Shown here: positions 1-11,325 of the stretch, piece after piece
Numbering within the stretch: position 1 is the stretch's first letter
Layout: every line of letters starts with the position of its first letter
NCBI GenBank assembly: GCA_028023455.1
Contig: JAQFVV010000049.1
Span: 6,786,855 to 6,850,854 of the forward strand
Source of the DNA: Epiperipatus broadwayi
Lineage: Eukaryota; Onychophora; Udeonychophora; Euonychophora; Peripatidae
Length of the DNA stretch: 64,000 nucleotides
Reading direction: 5' to 3'
The notes under the pieces: model-generated
Seen by the model: the letters and a program-made list of their open reading frames with translations, nothing else
What the model was told of the DNA's origin: nothing
Databases searched by the model: none
Program-made: the position numbers and the translations under genes

Positions 1-335
1 TAAATTGACCAAGGTATTTATAGTTTTTTTACTGCTTTTAATGTAGCATTAGTTATCTTTATTTTTTTTAGAAAATTAACTGAACACTAGTTTTGTCTCT
101 TTTAGCATCTAACTTTAGTTGTACATCCTTACTTTCAACAGATAACTTTAGTAACATGTCCTGAAGTTCTGAAGCATTAGTTGTAAATATAATTACGTTC
201 TCTTAAAAATATAGTGACTTACATAATATCTATTTACTTTAACATCCTTAAATCTTCATTTTGAAGATATGGAGTCATCCTGCCTTACACTATTTTCAAT
301 GTTAATTTTCATAGAATCACTAAGTAATATTCATT
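1..335 (-). mobile_element. RTE-clade LINE fragment, runs off the left edge
   Basis: This is the same element family as the LINE at 8.9-11.3 kb. The opening 'gaccaaggtattt' matches 9,500 and the stretch around 255-290 matches 9,800-9,840. On the minus strand that stretch reads NIENSVRQDDSISSK, which corresponds to NIEKDVRQGDSISSK in the longer copy and is the conserved RT block after motif A. The frame is broken by stops, so the copy is dead. The shared variant 'SISSK' suggests both copies come from one subfamily. Similarity ends near 335, and the 3' part of the element lies outside the window. Confidence 0.75.
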
Positions 336-339
336 AAGG

Positions 340-410
340 CTGTAGCCTCAAGCACATGCATATAAAAATGTGATAGTAGGGACCTCTACAGGTCTTAAAC
401 CACAAGCTTA
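340..410. repeat. Short dispersed repeat, copy 1
   Basis: The block 'attaaggctgtagcctcaag' with the roughly 50 bases that follow resembles 41,876-41,950 ('attaaggcagtaaccttaag', then ATGC, then 'agatctctgcaaatct' and 'cacaag'). Both copies are followed farther on by 'gtaatYgaacgtactttttt' (at 657 and 42,741), in the same order but at different distances. The family is not recognised. Confidence 0.45.
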
Positions 411-1536
411 CTCTTTGGAAGAAAAGAGGGGTTGCACTTTGGTAAATATTCCTTAGAATATGAGACTATTCTGGCTATATATTGTAATGGATATATAATA
501 TGCCATTACATTAATTTAAAATTAGAATAAAAACTTAAGTTCGTAAATAAAAATAAAACTAAAAGCTAAAAAAAATTAAAGAGTTGTTAAATGTATATAT
601 ATTCACACAGATGCAAAACTTTAAAAGTATTTCTTTTTTTAAATAAATAAAAAAAAAGTAATTGAACGTACTTTTTTATAAAAAAAAGTACAAGATCTAA
701 AGATAAAATATTTTAGTAAATGGAAATGATTGTTTTATAAATGAAATGAAAAGCAAACTAGCCCTTGGGGCTCTTATATAAAAAAGTCAGATAAAATATA
801 GATAAGAGAACAAAAATAAATTAGATGTCCAATAGAAGCAGCAATGAAGGCTCGGACCGTAACAAAAATTTGGAACAAGAAAACATTGTTCAGTGAATCC
901 AGATGATTAGTATAAAATGAAAAATATTGAAATAAAAAACAGTGCCAGCTTGATTTTGGGAGAAGGGTGATAAGATGCACTTGTCACCCTCTCTCACTTA
1001 TTTCAAATGAAATGACTGTAATACCAGGATTGAACCAGCTAAGGCCACTTTCAGATAGACTGGTCTTCAAATAAAGACTTCGTGGGAATTGACACCAGGA
1101 ACCGGGAGCTCTTCTACTGTAAGATATAAACGGAAAAATTTTACTAAAAATAATTAAGAACTTTAAAAATTTGATAAGCTTTTTAATATTCAGCTAACCT
1201 AAATTTTAAAATGAACTTTTATCTGACTTTTAACTTTCAAATCAATTATTAATGTTTAAATTTATACATTTGAGTTTGCTAAAAAAAAAAAAATCATTTC
1301 CATTTATTTTTTTATTTATTTTTATTTATTAATATTTATTGTATAAATTATTTAAATGCATTAAATTTAAGTTGGGTGTAGACACTTGCATAGATTCGTT
1401 AACGTTTAATTATGTTTTTGTTTTCATATTTGGTTAAAATATTATTTGACATTCGGAAAATAATGATATCTTATGTTGAGTATCTAAAATGTATTTATTC
1501 GGATGTCATTTAAGTTATTGGTGTCAATGTGGCATC
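411..1536. other. AT-rich stretch without a gene
   Basis: There is no supportable coding sequence here. At 960-1,115 the composition is less AT-rich, and the minus strand carries a box B-like 'ggttcaatcctgg' (about 1,028-1,040). This could be a worn tRNA-derived SINE, but no box A pairs with it convincingly. The rest is A/T runs such as the poly-A near 1,280. Confidence 0.4.
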
Positions 1537-1575
1537 TTATGATGAATGCCATTGGGTTTCTTGTAAATTTCCCTC
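1537..1575 (+). repeat. PLE terminal motif, copy 1
   Basis: 'atgatgaatgccattgggtt' is the plus-oriented form of a motif seen inverted next to PLE remnants at 4,391-4,425, 19,820-19,860 and 61,797-61,832 (consensus near 'tttcatcgaaatg' plus 'cttgacaa'). Its recurrence beside GIY-YIG remnants suggests it belongs to the PLE terminal repeat. It lies about 105 bp ahead of the GIY-YIG remnant at 1,680. Confidence 0.4.
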
Positions 1576-1679
1576 TGCAATTCCATCAATAACTTTACAT
1601 TTTGATTGTTTATGTTTATTTTGAAATGTTTTTAACCGTGTAATCTATGTAGCCAATCTATAATTTATTAAATAATACA

Positions 1680-1985
1680 ATGGAAATTTTTGATAGGAAG
1701 ACTATTCCTGGAGTAGTGTATATTATCCCTTGTTTTTGTAAGAAGGTATATATAGGTCAAAGTAATTTGATCTTAAATGAAAGAATAAAAGTACATACAA
1801 GTAGGGTTAAAAATAAATATCTTAATTCTGCTTTGTATGTCGATGAAAAAGCATCAGTTTACACTATTAATTTTGATGAAGATAAGTAAGGTTGTCTTCT
1901 TTGAGAGAAATGAAATAAAAAAAAATTAAAAAATCTTTATTATTAAAAATGTACGATTCTGAAACAATTAACTTATTTAAAAGTT
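1680..1985 (+). pseudogene. Penelope-like element GIY-YIG endonuclease remnant
   Basis: A 69-codon open stretch (1,680-1,889) carries the GIY-YIG signature. GVVYIIPCFCKKVYIGQ shows the two GIY/YIG strands spaced by a C-x-C pair, followed by the conserved Arg of LNERIKVH and by TINFDE. In PLEs this domain lies C-terminal to the RT and nicks target DNA. After a stop the reading shifts frame and continues as KVVFFERNEIKKKL and then ETINLFKS to about 1,985, so the end of the domain is frameshifted. The Met at 1,680 is only the first ATG in the open frame. No RT is readable upstream, so this is a 5'-truncated copy. The family is confident; nothing suggests activity. Confidence 0.8.
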
Positions 1986-2125
1986 TTTTTTATATTAAGG
2001 GTAGATGGGAAGTGGAATTGTAGGTAATGTTGAATATAAATATGGCGTTGTTTTGTAGTTCTTTACACTTGAGAAATCTGCTTGTAGCAGTGAAACCATT
2101 GGTTGTGTTTTAGATTTTATTTTCT
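1985..2125 (+). repeat. PLE 3' region/terminal repeat, family B copy 1
   Basis: This directly follows the GIY-YIG remnant. It contains 'tctttacacttgagaa' and 'tctgcttgtagcagtgaaac', then 'cattggttgtgttt'. The same block occurs inverted at 3,895-4,135 and direct at 4,143-4,325. Within it TCTGC-TTGT-AGCAG folds as a stem-loop followed by GAAAC, which resembles hammerhead stem II plus GAAA, but the CUGAUGA box is not recognisable (CTTGAGAA stands there). Confidence 0.6.
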
Positions 2126-2164
2126 TGGCTAGTCTGTTTGAGTTTTGGATTTGGGGTAATTTTG

Positions 2165-2622
2165 GTTAAAAATATAAATATAACAAACAGCATAGCCATG
2201 CCATCTTTCACTTCAAAAGCCAACTTTCTTTTACATCAAAAGATGTCTACATGAGATTGATAGTCTCAAATTTATAATATTTTATTATCAATGGTTTTTT
2301 TTTACTCTTATTTTCAATTTACTTTTTTTCATTAAAAATAATTTCTGCTTTGTCAAATAACATTTTATGACCTGTATTCAGTTCATGAATTTTGTATATT
2401 CATGAACTGAATAAAAGCTATAAAATATTATTTGACAATGCAAAGGATTTTTTTTAATGAAAAATGTGAACTTAAAAAAGGAATAAAAGAAACTTTGGTA
2501 ATAAAATATTTTGAATCTGAGGCCATCAATTTCATGAAGACATTCTTTGGTGTGAAAGGAAGTTGGTTGTTAAAGTGAATAATGGGAAGGCTATTTTGTT
2601 TGGTATATATATATAAATGGGA
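2165..2622. repeat. Long imperfect palindrome (foldback), about 460 bp
   Basis: The two arms mirror each other around about 2,396. The inner arms are near perfect: 'ttcagttcatgaat' / 'attcatgaactgaa', and 'tttgtcaaataacattttat' against 'ataaaatattatttgacaa'. Similarity continues outward through 'catctttcacttc' / 'gaagtgaaagatg'-like sequence to about 2,165 and 2,622. The loop is only a few bases. It abuts the PLE terminal repeat. It could be a MITE-like foldback or an inverted duplication; no coding capacity is visible. Confidence 0.75.
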
Positions 2623-2867
2623 TTTTATTTGAATTTCATTTAAAAAGATTTATTTGTGAATACATGAAATCATGGTTGTGGAAGAATTTTAGTAAAGTTT
2701 AGTTTTTGGCTGGTATTATAATGTTATATGATTTTTTATTTTATTTATAATTAGTAATATAGTGTTATCCAGTATTTAATATTTTATATATATATAGACT
2801 ACCTTTTCTGTATTAATGTCCAGAATATTTAATGAATATATATATTAAATCGTTCATGCATTTAGTT

Positions 2868-3445
2868 TAATGTAAACAATGAAAATTAAGGAATTATATC
2901 CTGTAAACGATTATCTTTGATATTGCTAGAAAACTACTAATTACTATTTAACAATCCTAAGACTAAATAACTTTTCTTTAGAAATCTATTATTCACTTTT
3001 GCTATGTATATAAATAAAAGGGAAAAAAATCCTCTTTTATTTCTAACCCAAATTGTTATAAGAATCTAAATCCCTAACAGTTACTTTTGTAGATAAAATA
3101 ATTCAGAAGCTCAAATCTTTTGTTCTTTCTCTTCAAACGTTGGTGATAGAATGGTCAGCACAGCTGCCTTACAAGCAGTTGTCTCTGTGTATATTAAATT
3201 AAATATTTTATAGATTTATTATAATATAAACAATCAAAATTATGGGATTATATCCATGTAAGCAGCTAGAGACAACTTTTACCCTAGATAGTTTTTTTCT
3301 TCTTCTATTTAACCCAGCACCAAAGTTCTATAATAGATTGTGAGAAAAAAATATCAATTAGTAATTGATAATTTCCTAGCAAAATCAAAAGTAAAAGTTG
3401 CTTCTAGCTGTTTTCATAGACATATCGTTTACATTATATATGTAT
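2868..3445. repeat. Cluster of direct and inverted repeats
   Basis: 'taatgtaaacaatgaaaatt' at about 2,870 is repeated as 'taatataaacaatcaaaatt' at about 3,222. The reverse complement of 3,380-3,445 ('ataatgtaaacgatatg...cagctagaagcaactttta') matches 3,222-3,285 ('cagctagagacaactttta'). The cluster therefore has one direct pair and one inverted pair. No coding sequence is visible. Confidence 0.5.
3137..3190 (+). repeat. tRNA-Val(TAC)-like SINE remnant
   Basis: 'tggtgatagaatggtcagca' resembles a D arm/box A. It is followed by a good anticodon arm: stem CTGC (3,164-3,167), seven-base loop CTTACAA with TAC at 3,170-3,172, and stem GCAG (3,175-3,178). The T arm and acceptor are missing, so this is not a functional tRNA. 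A decayed tRNA-derived SINE is the likeliest source. Confidence 0.4.
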
Positions 3446-3894
3446 ATGTGTCTGTGTATATGAATATATTCTTAGTTTTAGCTATCATGTCATTAATTGA
3501 ACAATAAAAAGTAAAGATAGCAATTGGATATGTGAAACAATAACCAAAACATAATTTAAATACTTGAATATAGCTTTTACATATTGTAATCCTATCTAGT
3601 GCCCATTAGTTTCTCAAAATTACAATAGATAATACTAGAATAGAGTAATTAGAAGAGATATTGCTCCAAATAACATAGTGAATTTCATTTAATAACATGA
3701 GCGGTATTTCCAATACTTTTCTTTTTAATTTTTTGTTAAAATAAAATTTCTCTGATGAATAATGCAAGTCCACTGAAACTAAATATATAAATATTATTGG
3801 AAAATGGCATTAAATTGTCCACTAATTTGAAATATATCAGCCAATAAAAATGTGACAAAAGGAATAAACACACACACACATATATATATTAAAA

Positions 3895-4135
3895 TCCTAA
3901 AATTAAACTTGTCAATAAAATAATCAAAATTACTCAAATTCAACACTAAACCAGACTAACCAAAGAAAATGAATTCTAAAACACAACCAATGGTTTCACT
4001 GCTACAAGCATACTTCTCAAGTGTAAAGAACTAAAACATAAATTTATATACTAAATATTACCCACAATTCCCAACTACATCCCACACACCCTAATATTAA
4101 AAGAACTTTTGAACAAGTTAAATTTCTTCAGAATC
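3895..4135 (-). repeat. PLE family B terminal repeat, inverted copy 2
   Basis: On the minus strand this reads 'atgattctgaagaaatttaa', then 'tctttacacttgagaag', 'tgcttgtagcagtgaaacca' and 'ttggttgtgttttag', parallel to 1,955-2,125. It lies head to head with copy 3 at 4,143, which makes a quasi-palindrome centred near 4,140. Paired inverted termini are common around PLE insertions. Confidence 0.6.
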
Positions 4136-4142
4136 ATACACT

Positions 4143-4325
4143 TTTAATAATAAAAATATTAAGGGTGTATGAGATGTAATTGGAATTGTGGGTAATATTA
4201 CATTAAATTTGTTATGATTTAGTCCTTTACACTTGGGAAGTCTGTCTGTTGCAATGAAACCATTGGTTGTATTTAAGAGTTTCTTTTTTGTGGCTACACT
4301 GGTTTAGTTTTAAATTTGAGTTCTA
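4143..4325 (+). repeat. PLE family B terminal repeat, copy 3
   Basis: It contains 'cctttacacttgggaagtct', 'gtctgttgcaatgaaaccat' and 'tggttgtatttaag', clearly homologous to 2,055-2,120 with about one substitution in eight. It is immediately followed by a second PLE family on the opposite strand. Confidence 0.6.
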
Positions 4326-4390
4326 AATATATATAAAAATAAAGTCTTATTTGAGTTATACCATATATTATATTTTTGTTTTAATTTCCA

Positions 4391-4905
4391 ACATTATGAT
4401 GAAATAACATTCATCATTGTTAAAGCTAAGATTTCAATGAAGAACCATTATGCCTTACGTAATAATGAGATTATGTGTGAATCAAAGAACAATCATTTAC
4501 ATAAGAATGGATTAACAAAAAATTGCTTAATTCCTTTTGTTTTACAATTAGTTGACTTATTAAAATTATTTTAGAAGCAAGAGAAAAAATAATTGGTTTC
4601 TATAAATTCAGAATACACTTTGTTTTAAATTCATTTAAACAGTTTTATATTTTTAATATTCAATAGACTCCCACATGGTTCTTAAATGACACATTTCTAA
4701 ATTAGCAAATATGTGATCAATTTCTTAAAAATGTGATGTAAAAGCTGATTTAATTAACTTTTGATTGAAGGTATTTTTATGCTTTCTAACTCTGGCAATA
4801 TATTTATTTGATTCACCCACATAGCTTTTTTAGCATAGTAAACATGGAATTTTATAGGCACCTTGGTATTCTAAAAATACTCAGACTTTGTTTTTATCAT
4901 ATAAT
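4391..4905 (-). pseudogene. PLE GIY-YIG endonuclease remnant plus terminal motif (family A)
   Basis: Read on the minus strand from about 4,890, the sequence gives GAYKIPCLLC, a stop, KSYVGESNKYIARVRKHKN and NQKLIKSAFTSHF. These are the PLE GIY-YIG hallmarks: GxY..IPC..C, then YVGE, then the catalytic-type Arg and His. The downstream end (4,391-4,425) carries the terminal motif shared with 19.8 and 61.8 kb. DNA similarity to 19,900-20,400 is continuous over about 450 bp ('aggtattttAATGCTctctaa...tctga'-like blocks), so the two copies belong to one family. In-frame stops show it is dead. No RT precedes it. Confidence 0.7.
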
Positions 4906-7900
4906 GAATCAATAAAATAGATGTATTAGTATCAGAGTTTGCTAATATGTTAATATTGATAATGAGAATATTTTTAAATTGTGAGATTATAAAATTTAAA
5001 AATAATATATAATACAAAATTAATACAGACAACTCAGTATTTTAAATAGGTTAAAATTGAAATTTGATCATTTAAAGTATTTATTTATTTATGAATGAAT
5101 AAAAATATATTATTTATTTTAATGTTCAATTATAAATAAATAGAGAGCAGATTCAAAAGAATAAATTTTATTCATAAAATAATGGTATAGTAGTCTTACA
5201 AAATAATATAAAAAATATATATTTCATTATCCCCTATTTATATGTAAAAAATGTAAACCATATTAAAATCATATTAATTATTATTTACTGTGATTGAGAA
5301 CATTCCATGTTGTATTTACTCATTACTTAAGTAATGAGATTTTGAACTGTGAGTTATAAAACCAATTTCAGTGAAAACTCTTTATTTACTGCACTAAATC
5401 CATCAGCACTAATTATAAAATAGAATAGTTTCAAATATAAGCATATTTTATTTGTTTTATTTTAAAGTTTTTGTTGTGTCCCATGAGCAGCAAGTAAATA
5501 ATTGACTAAGACAGAATTGAAATGGTAAGCTAATAGATTAATTTATGTAACATATGAGAATGTTTACAAGTATATATAGCCTATTTAAGATGAATAAAAA
5601 TAATAAAAAGTCATGGTTACTTGCATGTTATAAACCCTAGTCATGCTTTTTGACTTACAGAGGCAGGAGTCTCTGAATTATAGTAACACCAATGCATATA
5701 TACCAGGGTCTGGAAGTTTATATACCCTCAAGACTTATGATGTCTTTACAAACTTATCAAATATTGTGCATTTTATATATCTTACTGTATATGGTATTTT
5801 TTATATACACATGTTATTTTTAATATACCTCACCACGTATGGCATTTTTTAGTTCTCTGACATTATAAGGCCAATCATGTAACTCTATGACCTAACAATA
5901 TTGCTACACATTGATAGTTACACATATCTTGTATTCACACAATCATTATATATAATTATTGTACAAAATTATTATTTTTATTCTACATAATTATTATACA
6001 AAGGCAAAACTGTCACTACAGTAGCACCACTCAGTGCACAGCTTGTGGACATTTATTGTTGCACACATATATATATATATATTCATTGCCTGATCTTGAA
6101 CAGTGCCGTTTTATTTTTTTTATGAAGAATAAAATAAAAAATAACTAGAATCAATAAATTCATAATATTGCCTTGCTTACAAGGTTTGTTACTGAATGTT
6201 CATAAAATTAATAAGTTGATCAAATACTAGTCTAAAATTAGTTGATAGAATATATTTAGTATATATATAATGTTAAATACAATCATTTTTAAATTGTAAA
6301 AGCTGTTACTGTAAATAAACACACATCTACATCAATATTTGACAATAAAGTAACAAGAAAATGAAAGCACTTTTTTATTGTTTTTCTTTGTGTATAAATA
6401 AGATTATCCTTAATACTAAGGCACATATTGTGAATATTAATAAATCCAAATATTTTATTGTTTTTCTATTGATTAAACAGACTGACTTTTATTTTATCTT
6501 ATTGTTGAATATTAAAGTGGGAGTGTATATTATTTACTACGATAGCATTTACTATTTAAAAAATCATTGTGTTTAATATTATATATACATTGTGAATTAT
6601 TTTAATACATATAAATTAATACTTTGTTAAATAATAAAATAAAATATAATAAATATATTGTAAGTATATATAAGGAAAAACTTTATGATGCAATATAACA
6701 CAGCGAATTCTATTTTCATAACCAAAGTTAAACTCAATCTGGATAAAATTTATTTATTTTTATAATTTCAATAAGATTTAAAATTATTTTTTAAAATAGT
6801 TAAACTGTATCTAATCCAGTTAACTATTTAATATTGACTGGTAAACGGATATTCAGTCTTTCTTAATTGAAGGATAAAATATGGAAGGAAACACATTCAA
6901 ATCCATCACCATTTGATATCTTTTTTTTTTTTTTACTTTCCTCTATTACAGATTTTCTGAAAAGCCTTCGTTCTGTAGTCGGATAATCAAAGTTTGTTTA
7001 GTTTTTACTTATATTTAATCCAGGCCAAAGGGAAATTCTTTTCAAAAGATTTAAGATTTTTCTTTCAAGTCTCTGATCTACAGCCAAGTCAACTTATCAT
7101 CCAACATTGATCAATAATTGAGTATCTAGTCATTTTTAGCTAAAGGATAAAATAAGAATAGAAAAATATTCAAACCCTTTCCTCCTCCAAATTGGCAAAC
7201 TCAGTGTGTAAAGCCTTCTTTTTCATCATTTCTCTATGAGGATCAGCTGTTATGTCCTTTCTTTAATTTTTTACATAAAAATTATTTCTGCTATACTTTT
7301 ATCATTTTTATTTTATTTTAATATATATACTGACAAATACATTTAAATATAAAAATTTGTATACATTTTGTGATCGAAGAATGAATCATATCAAATAGTT
7401 TCGACAATATTCTGTTTTTTTTATCACAATAAAATTTTTTTATTTTATTTAAGTGAATAAAATCTTTTATTCGATCTGCTCAAACATTTTGCAATTAAAT
7501 TCCAATAGTTTTTTTTTATCTTTTAATCTGTTGACTCATGGTCACATCTATTTCGATTCCGGATAAAGAATAAACAAAATTTGGGTTTTGGGATTTTAAA
7601 TGAGTTTTTATATTTTGATGACGATTCATTTTCATTGCTTAGTACTTTATCTAAATATATGTATGTGTGTTTTATATATATATGCCAGTCCCTAAAATGT
7701 TTTTTCTTTTTTTTTTTGTAAAAAATCTAAATCTTTACAGATTTAATATGTGTACAGAAATCATTCTATATTGGCCTAAATGTTTGGTAGAATGAAAGTT
7801 CAATGTTCATGGATCATGGCCGAACCCTACCATTTTAATGGTCAATTTTTTTATTAACTCCCATGCAACAAATTATTCAATTATTTGTGTCACATGATTC

Positions 7901-8105
7901 AATATAGTGTTAAAATAGCAGTCTCTAGAGCTCAAGTTCCAAAGATTAATGCTCAGTTCTATATTTTTTTGTGCATGAATTTTTTAAGTAATCCTGAGTA
8001 ATACTATTCTTTTTTTTTAAACCTCACCTTCATTGCATTTGGTTCTAACCTTTTCTGGATAAAAGTAATAGACATATTTAGTATACATATATCCTTATAG
8101 ATAAA
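4906..8105. other. AT-rich stretch without a gene
   Basis: Nothing codes convincingly. Open frames near 5,643 and 6,361 are low-complexity (I, Y, F, K, N rich). A loose two-copy tandem lies at about 5,760-5,850 ('tatggtattttttatata' and 'tatggcattttttag'). A (TA)n microsatellite sits at 6,066-6,081. Several poly-T runs (6,921, 7,702) are present. Confidence 0.5.
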
Positions 8106-8109
8106 ATTC

Positions 8110-8915
8110 ATATGAATGTTTGTCCTTAAGGATGTGACATGTTTTCTGTGAATGTATGTTTGTCCACAAGGCTGTTACATGTCAAATTCACAACTAATTA
8201 AAAAAACTATTACATTGGTCCATAATATTATCAAATTAACAACTGAAAAATAAAACAACTTTAAATTAGTTTTCAACAATAAAATAATTATACTTAATTA
8301 AACCATAATTTATATTATGAGCATTTTTTACAAAGGAAGTGATTTCACCCTTCTGTAATTTTTTATTACAAAGCATATTTTATGTGAAAAATGTAATTCC
8401 ATCATTCATAATTGTCCATAATGCTGTCAAATTCACATATAAAATATAACAGGAATATTTAAAAAATTAAACTTAGATTTATTAATAGAATGACTGGGTA
8501 CATTTCTAATATTTATTTATATAATATTAAAATTTTTAGACTAATTTACATTAAATTAAAAAAAAAAATTGTTAAAGCAACCAATTTAAAAAAAAACTAT
8601 TAGAAAAATGATGGCCTTATTTTATGTGAAGGAAATAATTTCACTATTAATAAATGTATTTTTTTCATGAAACAGTTGTTTGTAATTTAAAAAATTTAAT
8701 TTAAATTTAGTTTTATTAATTTAGATTTATTAATACCTTTCCAGTTACATTTCTGAAATGTACCAAACAGGCAGGGTTATTACAAACATTTTTTTCCAAA
8801 TGTGAATTTTCACATTTATTTATATAATATTAAAATCTTTTATTTAATTTACATTAAATCTTAATTTTTTTTTTTAAGTAACCAATTAAAAACATGGCCT
8901 TTATAAGCCAGGTAT
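8110..8915. repeat. Degenerate tandem repeat, about 300-bp period
   Basis: 'tttatttatataatattaaa' recurs at about 8,511 and 8,816, each time followed by 'atttacattaaat' and by a run then 'caaccaatt' / 'taaccaatt' and 'atggcctt'. An upstream series ('gtttgtccttaaggatg', 'gtttgtccacaaggctg', 'gtccataatattatcaaatt', 'gtccataatgctgtcaaatt' at 8,120, 8,160, 8,218 and 8,413) belongs to the same array. The array ends at the LINE 3' terminus. Confidence 0.6.
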
Positions 8916-8939
8916 ATCTGGTATATTATCATCATCACT

Positions 8940-10690
8940 GTCAACCATTATCATTCCACTGCAGGATGAAGGTCTCTTCAAGTTCAATCCATCTTCTTTA
9001 ATCTCTAGCCTCTCTTCTCCACATCATCCCTGCAACCTTTCTTATTTCATCAATCTATCACACATTTGGTCTATTTCTACATCTTTTACAATCTCTTGTA
9101 ATCCAGTTTAATATTTTAATTGTCTATCTATTATCATCTCTTCTAAAAATATGTTCCACCCAACTCCACTTCAGTCTTTTAATTTTTTATTGATGTCAGT
9201 AAGACCTGTCAATCACTTACCAATGTATTGGATTTTTAATATCTTGTAGTTACTCTTAACATGCAATTTCCATACTTCTTTGAATGGTCTAAAATCTCTG
9301 TATTGCTTTTCTGTTAAGTGCCCACATCTCAGATCCATAAGTAACAATTGGTAAAACACATTTGCTAATAATCTTCCTTTTCAAACACATAATCATATTT
9401 GCTTTTAATATTAAGTTATTTCTACCAAAAGCACTCCAATCCAAGTTTAATTCTATGATTAATTTCATCCATTATGTTTCCATTTGTAGCAATAATCTGA
9501 CCAAGGTATTTGTACCTGTTAACTTCTTCTAACTCATTATTATCAATCTTTATTTTCATCTTTTGAAAAAATCTATTAAACATTAATTTAGTCTTTTTAA
9601 CATTTACCTTAAGTCATATTTTCTTACTATCATCTGACAACTCATGAAGAATTTCCTGAAACTCTGAAGCATTATTTGCAAAAACAACTATATCATCTGC
9701 AAAATCTAAATAAATTAAATAATCTTTGTTTGCTTTTATTCCTTTATCTCTACATTTTAATCCACAAAATAGTTTTTGCAGCAGTTCTGTAAAAAGTTTA
9801 GAAGATATGGAGTCACCCTGTCTTACATCCTTCTCAATATTAACCCTCCTAGTATCATTATGTATTGTTGCATTTTTATAAATATCCAAAATATGGCAAG
9901 ATCCTGGGTCTTTACCTTGATGATCCAATGCTTTAATCATGAAGAAATACTTATAGAATCAAATGCCTTTTCATAATCTACAAATCCAAAGCATAATGGC
10001 AACTCATTTTTATTGGTCTTTTCTATACATTCTCTCAATACTTGGATATGATCCACTGTAATAAAATCACTTTTAAATCCAGCTTGTTCATTTGGTTGGT
10101 TGAAAATCAAAGTTGTAATTAACTTGGTCTTCTTATCATGCTTTTTAAATATTAATATTAATACAACATTCTTCCAATCATCTAGTATATTTTTTTCACT
10201 TAAATATTTCATACATAACATTGCCAAAAACTTTTCTATTTTCTTCACCTGCTTTTTTTTTAACATCGTGATTATAATTCCATCATTACTTGGAGCTTTT
10301 CTTTTCTTCATAAATTTAATTACATATCTCACTTTTTATTTAAAATCCTGGGCAATTCAGAAGGTATAATAGTTATTGGAGATTTGTTTTTTATTACTAT
10401 ATAATTTTTGATAGAACTCTTCTACATATTTCATGATGTCATCTCTCTTTTTAGTAATAGTTCCATCTTTTATTTCTTATTGCAGATATAAATTTCATAC
10501 CAATACCAAAATGTTGTTTTACACTTTTGAGGTTTTTATTATCTTCTATATTTTTTCTAGCTAGTTCACAATTATACTGTCTTATGTTATGACCAACTCT
10601 TTTTCGCACAATTTTACAAAATTCCAGATATTTAATCCTTCTTAATGCATCATTTTTATATATTTTCATAATCCTTCTTTTCTTCATAAA
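8940..10690 (-). pseudogene. RTE reverse transcriptase (broken)
   Basis: RT blocks appear in order on the minus strand. At 10,332-9,937 come KRKAPSNDGI, NEQAGFKSDF, TVDHIQVLREC and motif A, FVDYEKAFDS. At 9,940-9,614, in a shifted frame, come DVRQGDSISSKLF (motif B region) and the catalytic FADD at about 9,703-9,692 (YLDFADDIVVFANN). Below 9,613 the thumb reads KTKLMFNRFF, EEVNRYKYLGQ and INHRIKLG, then decays. 10,687-10,451 is the linker between endonuclease and RT. The catalytic Asp pair is still encoded, so loss of function comes from frameshifts rather than active-site change. The enzyme copied its own RNA at the nicked target. Confidence 0.85.
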
Positions 10691-10984
10691 TCCTCTCAGT
10701 AGAAATTTTATTAATCAATTTGCTGCTTTTTTCTACCACTATTTTTGTTGCAGTTTTTAAAAGTATATTAGTTATTTTCCTCTTAATTTCATTCAAATCT
10801 GAATCATGCTCAAAATCTGCTAATTTTGAAAACGATTTGCAAATTCTAATTTAAATTCATTAAAGTGGTTTTGAAGATTAGAAATATCAACTCTGAATAT
10901 TATTTTTCTTAATAATTTTTGTCTCCCTAGTTTTGCATTAATATGTTTCTTACAACTCACTAATTGATGATCACTTTTTGTATT

Positions 10985-11304
10985 GAATTTATTAAGAACA
11001 TTACAATCCTAAAATATGTATTTTCTATTAGTCAAAATGTAATTCAATTCTTCTGTACCTTCATTTGAATGCTTCCCTGTCCATGTACTTTTAATATTTA
11101 AAAAAAAAAAGAATTCATAATATAAAGTTTTTCCTTTTCTGTAAATTCCACAAGTCTATGTCCTCTCTCATTTCTATTATCATAACCAAATTTACATACA
11201 GCACTTTCATCTTTCAAATGTTTATCAATTCTAGCATTATATATATGCACCAATGATACAATTTTATTTTTATAATATATCAACAAAAAATTATCAAAAA
11301 GCAC
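10985..11304 (-). pseudogene. RTE apurinic-type endonuclease, C-terminal half
   Basis: The open frame 11,304-11,098 ends with CKFGYDNRNERGHRLVEF and YIMNSFF, the block that follows the GDFNA motif in RTE endonucleases (FGYGxRNERGxRLxxF). A frameshift later the sequence gives TGKHSNEGTEELNYILTNR and KSDHQLVSCKKHIN, corresponding to the ExDYIL and SDHxLV blocks, the latter holding the catalytic Asp-His. The N-terminal catalytic residues lie upstream of the truncation point. Confidence 0.75.
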
Positions 11305-11325
11305 TAGAATAATACAATTATAAAA

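Larger units (their letters stand above)
8927..11325 (-). mobile_element. RTE-clade non-LTR retrotransposon, 5'-truncated
   Basis: About 2.4 kb reads from the end of an APE-type endonuclease (11.3 kb) through the RT to a 3' end at about 8,927. The 3' end on the minus strand is the (TGA)n-like 'gacagtgatgatgataatat', typical of RTE elements, and just upstream the frame gives an ERPSSCSG-like tail. At least five frameshifts or stops interrupt the ORF. The start of the endonuclease is missing, as expected for target-primed reverse transcription with 5' truncation. No clear target-site duplication was found by eye. Confidence 0.85.

Noticed and set aside
3137-3190. Functional tRNA-Val gene
   Set aside because: Only D-arm-like and anticodon-arm-like parts remain; T arm and acceptor are missing.
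10100-10369. 89-codon plus-strand open frame
   Set aside because: Antisense shadow of the RTE reverse transcriptase.
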